Assembly: GCA_965372015.1 (NCBI GenBank)
Contig: CBDVAP010000058.1
Location: 1-16,318, forward strand
Direction: 5' to 3'
DNA from: JACZSB01 sp965372015
Lineage (GTDB): Bacteria; Fidelibacterota; Marinisomatia; SCGC-AAA003-L08; TS1B11
DNA length: 16,318 nucleotides
In this document: one piece after another, positions 15,188 through 16,318 of the stretch
Numbering within the stretch: position 1 is the stretch's first letter
How the letters are laid out: each line of letters opens with the position of its first letter
Made by a program: the position numbers and the translations under genes
Notes under the pieces: model-generated
What the model was told of the DNA's origin: nothing
Seen by the model: only the letters and a program-made list of their open reading frames with translations
The model's database searches: none

Positions 15188-16318
15188 TTAGAATGAAACC
15201 GATATCCCGATGTTCAACTCACGGGGTTTGGAGTAATAGTTGGCTCGATTGATGTACTCGGGCGTGGAGTCGTCACCGTAGCGGCCAAGGGAATACCTGG
15301 CACTACCCGAGTTGTCATGGACATAATTCTCGTTACGAATATCAAACACGTTATACAGCTTCGCAAACAGCGTCAACTGCAGCTGGTTGGAACCCGCAGA
15401 AACCATAAAGTGCTTGAAGGCCGTCATATCGAAGTGGATCTGTCTGGGCTTGCGTCCGGAATATTCCTCGGCGACGCGAATAAGTGCGTTAGCGTCGGTG
15501 GGAGTGTAAGGATAGCCACTCTCGAAGCGACCGATGCTGCTGATGCTCCAGCTACCCGGCAGGGCCAGGTTTAGATTGAAGCGGAAGGCATGGCTTTGAT
15601 CCCAGCTGAGGTATACTATTTTCTTTTGTGGTTCGATCGCCAACCGATAATCACGGCGTGTGCGGGTAGGATCGGATTCATTGCCCTTGGCAACCATGTA
15701 TGTATAGTCCAGTGATCCCGATAGCAGATTGGAGAGCCGCTTCTCGAATGAAAAGGAAAAGCCCCTGGTGCTGCCCCAATCACGGTTAATGAACAGGGCG
15801 TAGGAATTACCACCCGGCAGAATATAAATCCGCTGTCCCAGCAGATTGCGGATGTCGCGGTAGAACAGCTTCACAAAGACCGCGGCATCATAGCCGACTT
15901 CGTGTTCAAATCCCACTTCATAGCTGATCGTTTTTTGCGGCTCCAGATCGGCATTTCCGATATCACTCTTGATGACACCGGCAAGAACCTCAAAATCCGC
16001 GTTATGATAGACCCGCTGGTAGGGCGCCATCTGGAAAAAATGGCCGTAGGAGAAAAACAGCTTGCCGCGGTCAGAGACCGGATAGCCGATGGAGAACCGG
16101 GGGCTGAATTGCTGCTTGGCCTTCACGGCGATAGTCGAGTCGGGATTAGGATTGGTCCAATCGGCGGCGATGCTCCCCTTTGTATCGAAATAGTCCCAGC
16201 GGACGCCGATATCCAGAACCATGTCCTGTAACTCGATCTTGTCCTTGATAAAGAATGAGAATTCGCTGGGCTTGGGATGAGATTCAATATCAAACCCTCC
16301 GCCGGCCCTGATAATATT
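15188..16318 (-). CDS. TonB-dependent outer-membrane receptor, C-terminal part
   Basis: The reading frame is open from its stop at 15188 to the window edge, so 376 C-terminal residues are present and the plug domain and signal peptide lie outside. The Met codon at 16222 is internal: the upstream codons read FFIKDKIELQD and lead smoothly into MVLDIGVRWDYFD, a typical TonB-receptor barrel segment. Other family signs are FSPRFSIGYPVSDRGKLFFSYG, LEPQKTISYEVGFEHE, FYRDIRNLLG, LQLTLFAKLYNVFDIRN and the terminal ELNIGISVSF with a C-terminal Phe. It would import a substrate across the outer membrane with TonB/ExbBD energy. The cargo protein follows after 24 bases, suggesting one transcript and a shared substrate. 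The ligand cannot be told from this part. Confidence 0.88.
   Translation of the reverse strand, partial: NIIRAGGGFDIESHPKPSEFSFFIKDKIELQDMVLDIGVRWDYFDTKGSIAADWTNPNPDSTIAVKAKQQFSPRFSIGYPVSDRGKLFFSYGHFFQMAPYQRVYHNADFEVLAGVIKSDIGNADLEPQKTISYEVGFEHEVGYDAAVFVKLFYRDIRNLLGQRIYILPGGNSYALFINRDWGSTRGFSFSFEKRLSNLLSGSLDYTYMVAKGNESDPTRTRRDYRLAIEPQKKIVYLSWDQSHAFRFNLNLALPGSWSISSIGRFESGYPYTPTDANALIRVAEEYSGRKPRQIHFDMTAFKHFMVSAGSNQLQLTLFAKLYNVFDIRNENYVHDNSGSARYSLGRYGDDSTPEYINRANYYSKPRELNIGISVSF

Noticed and set aside
16220..16222. Met codon as the start of the TonB receptor
   Set aside because: The frame stays open to the window edge and the residues upstream are typical receptor barrel sequence, so the gene is cut by the window.

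Overview
The window looks like a piece of chromosome from an anaerobic or facultatively anaerobic Gram-negative bacterium of the Fibrobacteres-Chlorobi-Bacteroidetes (FCB) neighbourhood. A Marinimicrobia, KSB1 or Calditrichota type lineage would fit. This placement is inferred from gene content: a TonB-dependent receptor, a large exported protein with a Por/type IX-style C-terminal sorting tail and a PorV/PorQ-like barrel sit together, opposite a CoA-dehydratase activase system typical of anaerobes. No rRNA, tRNA, CRISPR array, insertion sequence or phage gene was seen.

Plus strand, 131-5786: three tightly packed genes. The first (583 aa) is a cysteine-bearing protein related to 2-hydroxyacyl-CoA dehydratase subunits. 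The second (1206 aa) carries two BcrAD/BadFG-type ATPase (ASKHA) modules, a Cys-rich linker and a DUF2229-like region. The third is an unrecognised 94-aa protein whose start overlaps the end of the second (ATGA). Together they look like an ATP-driven low-potential electron-transfer system with an unknown substrate. The unit ends at a CTAG that also supplies the stop codon of the convergent minus-strand unit.

Minus strand, 10410 down to 5783: a two-gene envelope unit. A 967-aa lipoprotein contains about four to five degenerate repeats of roughly 130 residues. It overlaps (ATGA) a 553-aa predicted outer-membrane beta-barrel with a SPOR peptidoglycan-binding domain inserted near its N-terminus. 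A 19-codon open frame with a good ribosome-binding site lies just upstream of the lipoprotein, in the same frame, and the lipoprotein start itself has no clear Shine-Dalgarno sequence.

Intergenic, 10345-10964 (about 620 bases): no convincing full-size gene. Apart from the short leader frame, it holds an array of seven CTTTTG-like units spaced 10-12 bases apart and two perfect inverted repeats just downstream of the PorV-like gene.

Minus strand, 16318 down to 10965: a TonB-dependent receptor (5' end outside the window), then the 1054-aa exported protein with aspartate-rich calcium-type motifs, a fibronectin III-like domain and a sorting tail, then the PorV/PorQ-like barrel. The last two overlap by ATGA. 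This resembles a type IX-type secretion and surface-display unit with its cargo, its barrel carrier and an uptake receptor.

The most unusual items are the SPOR domain inside a barrel protein, its paired repeat lipoprotein, the 11-base phased array, and the double-activase/split-dehydratase pair with its small partner.
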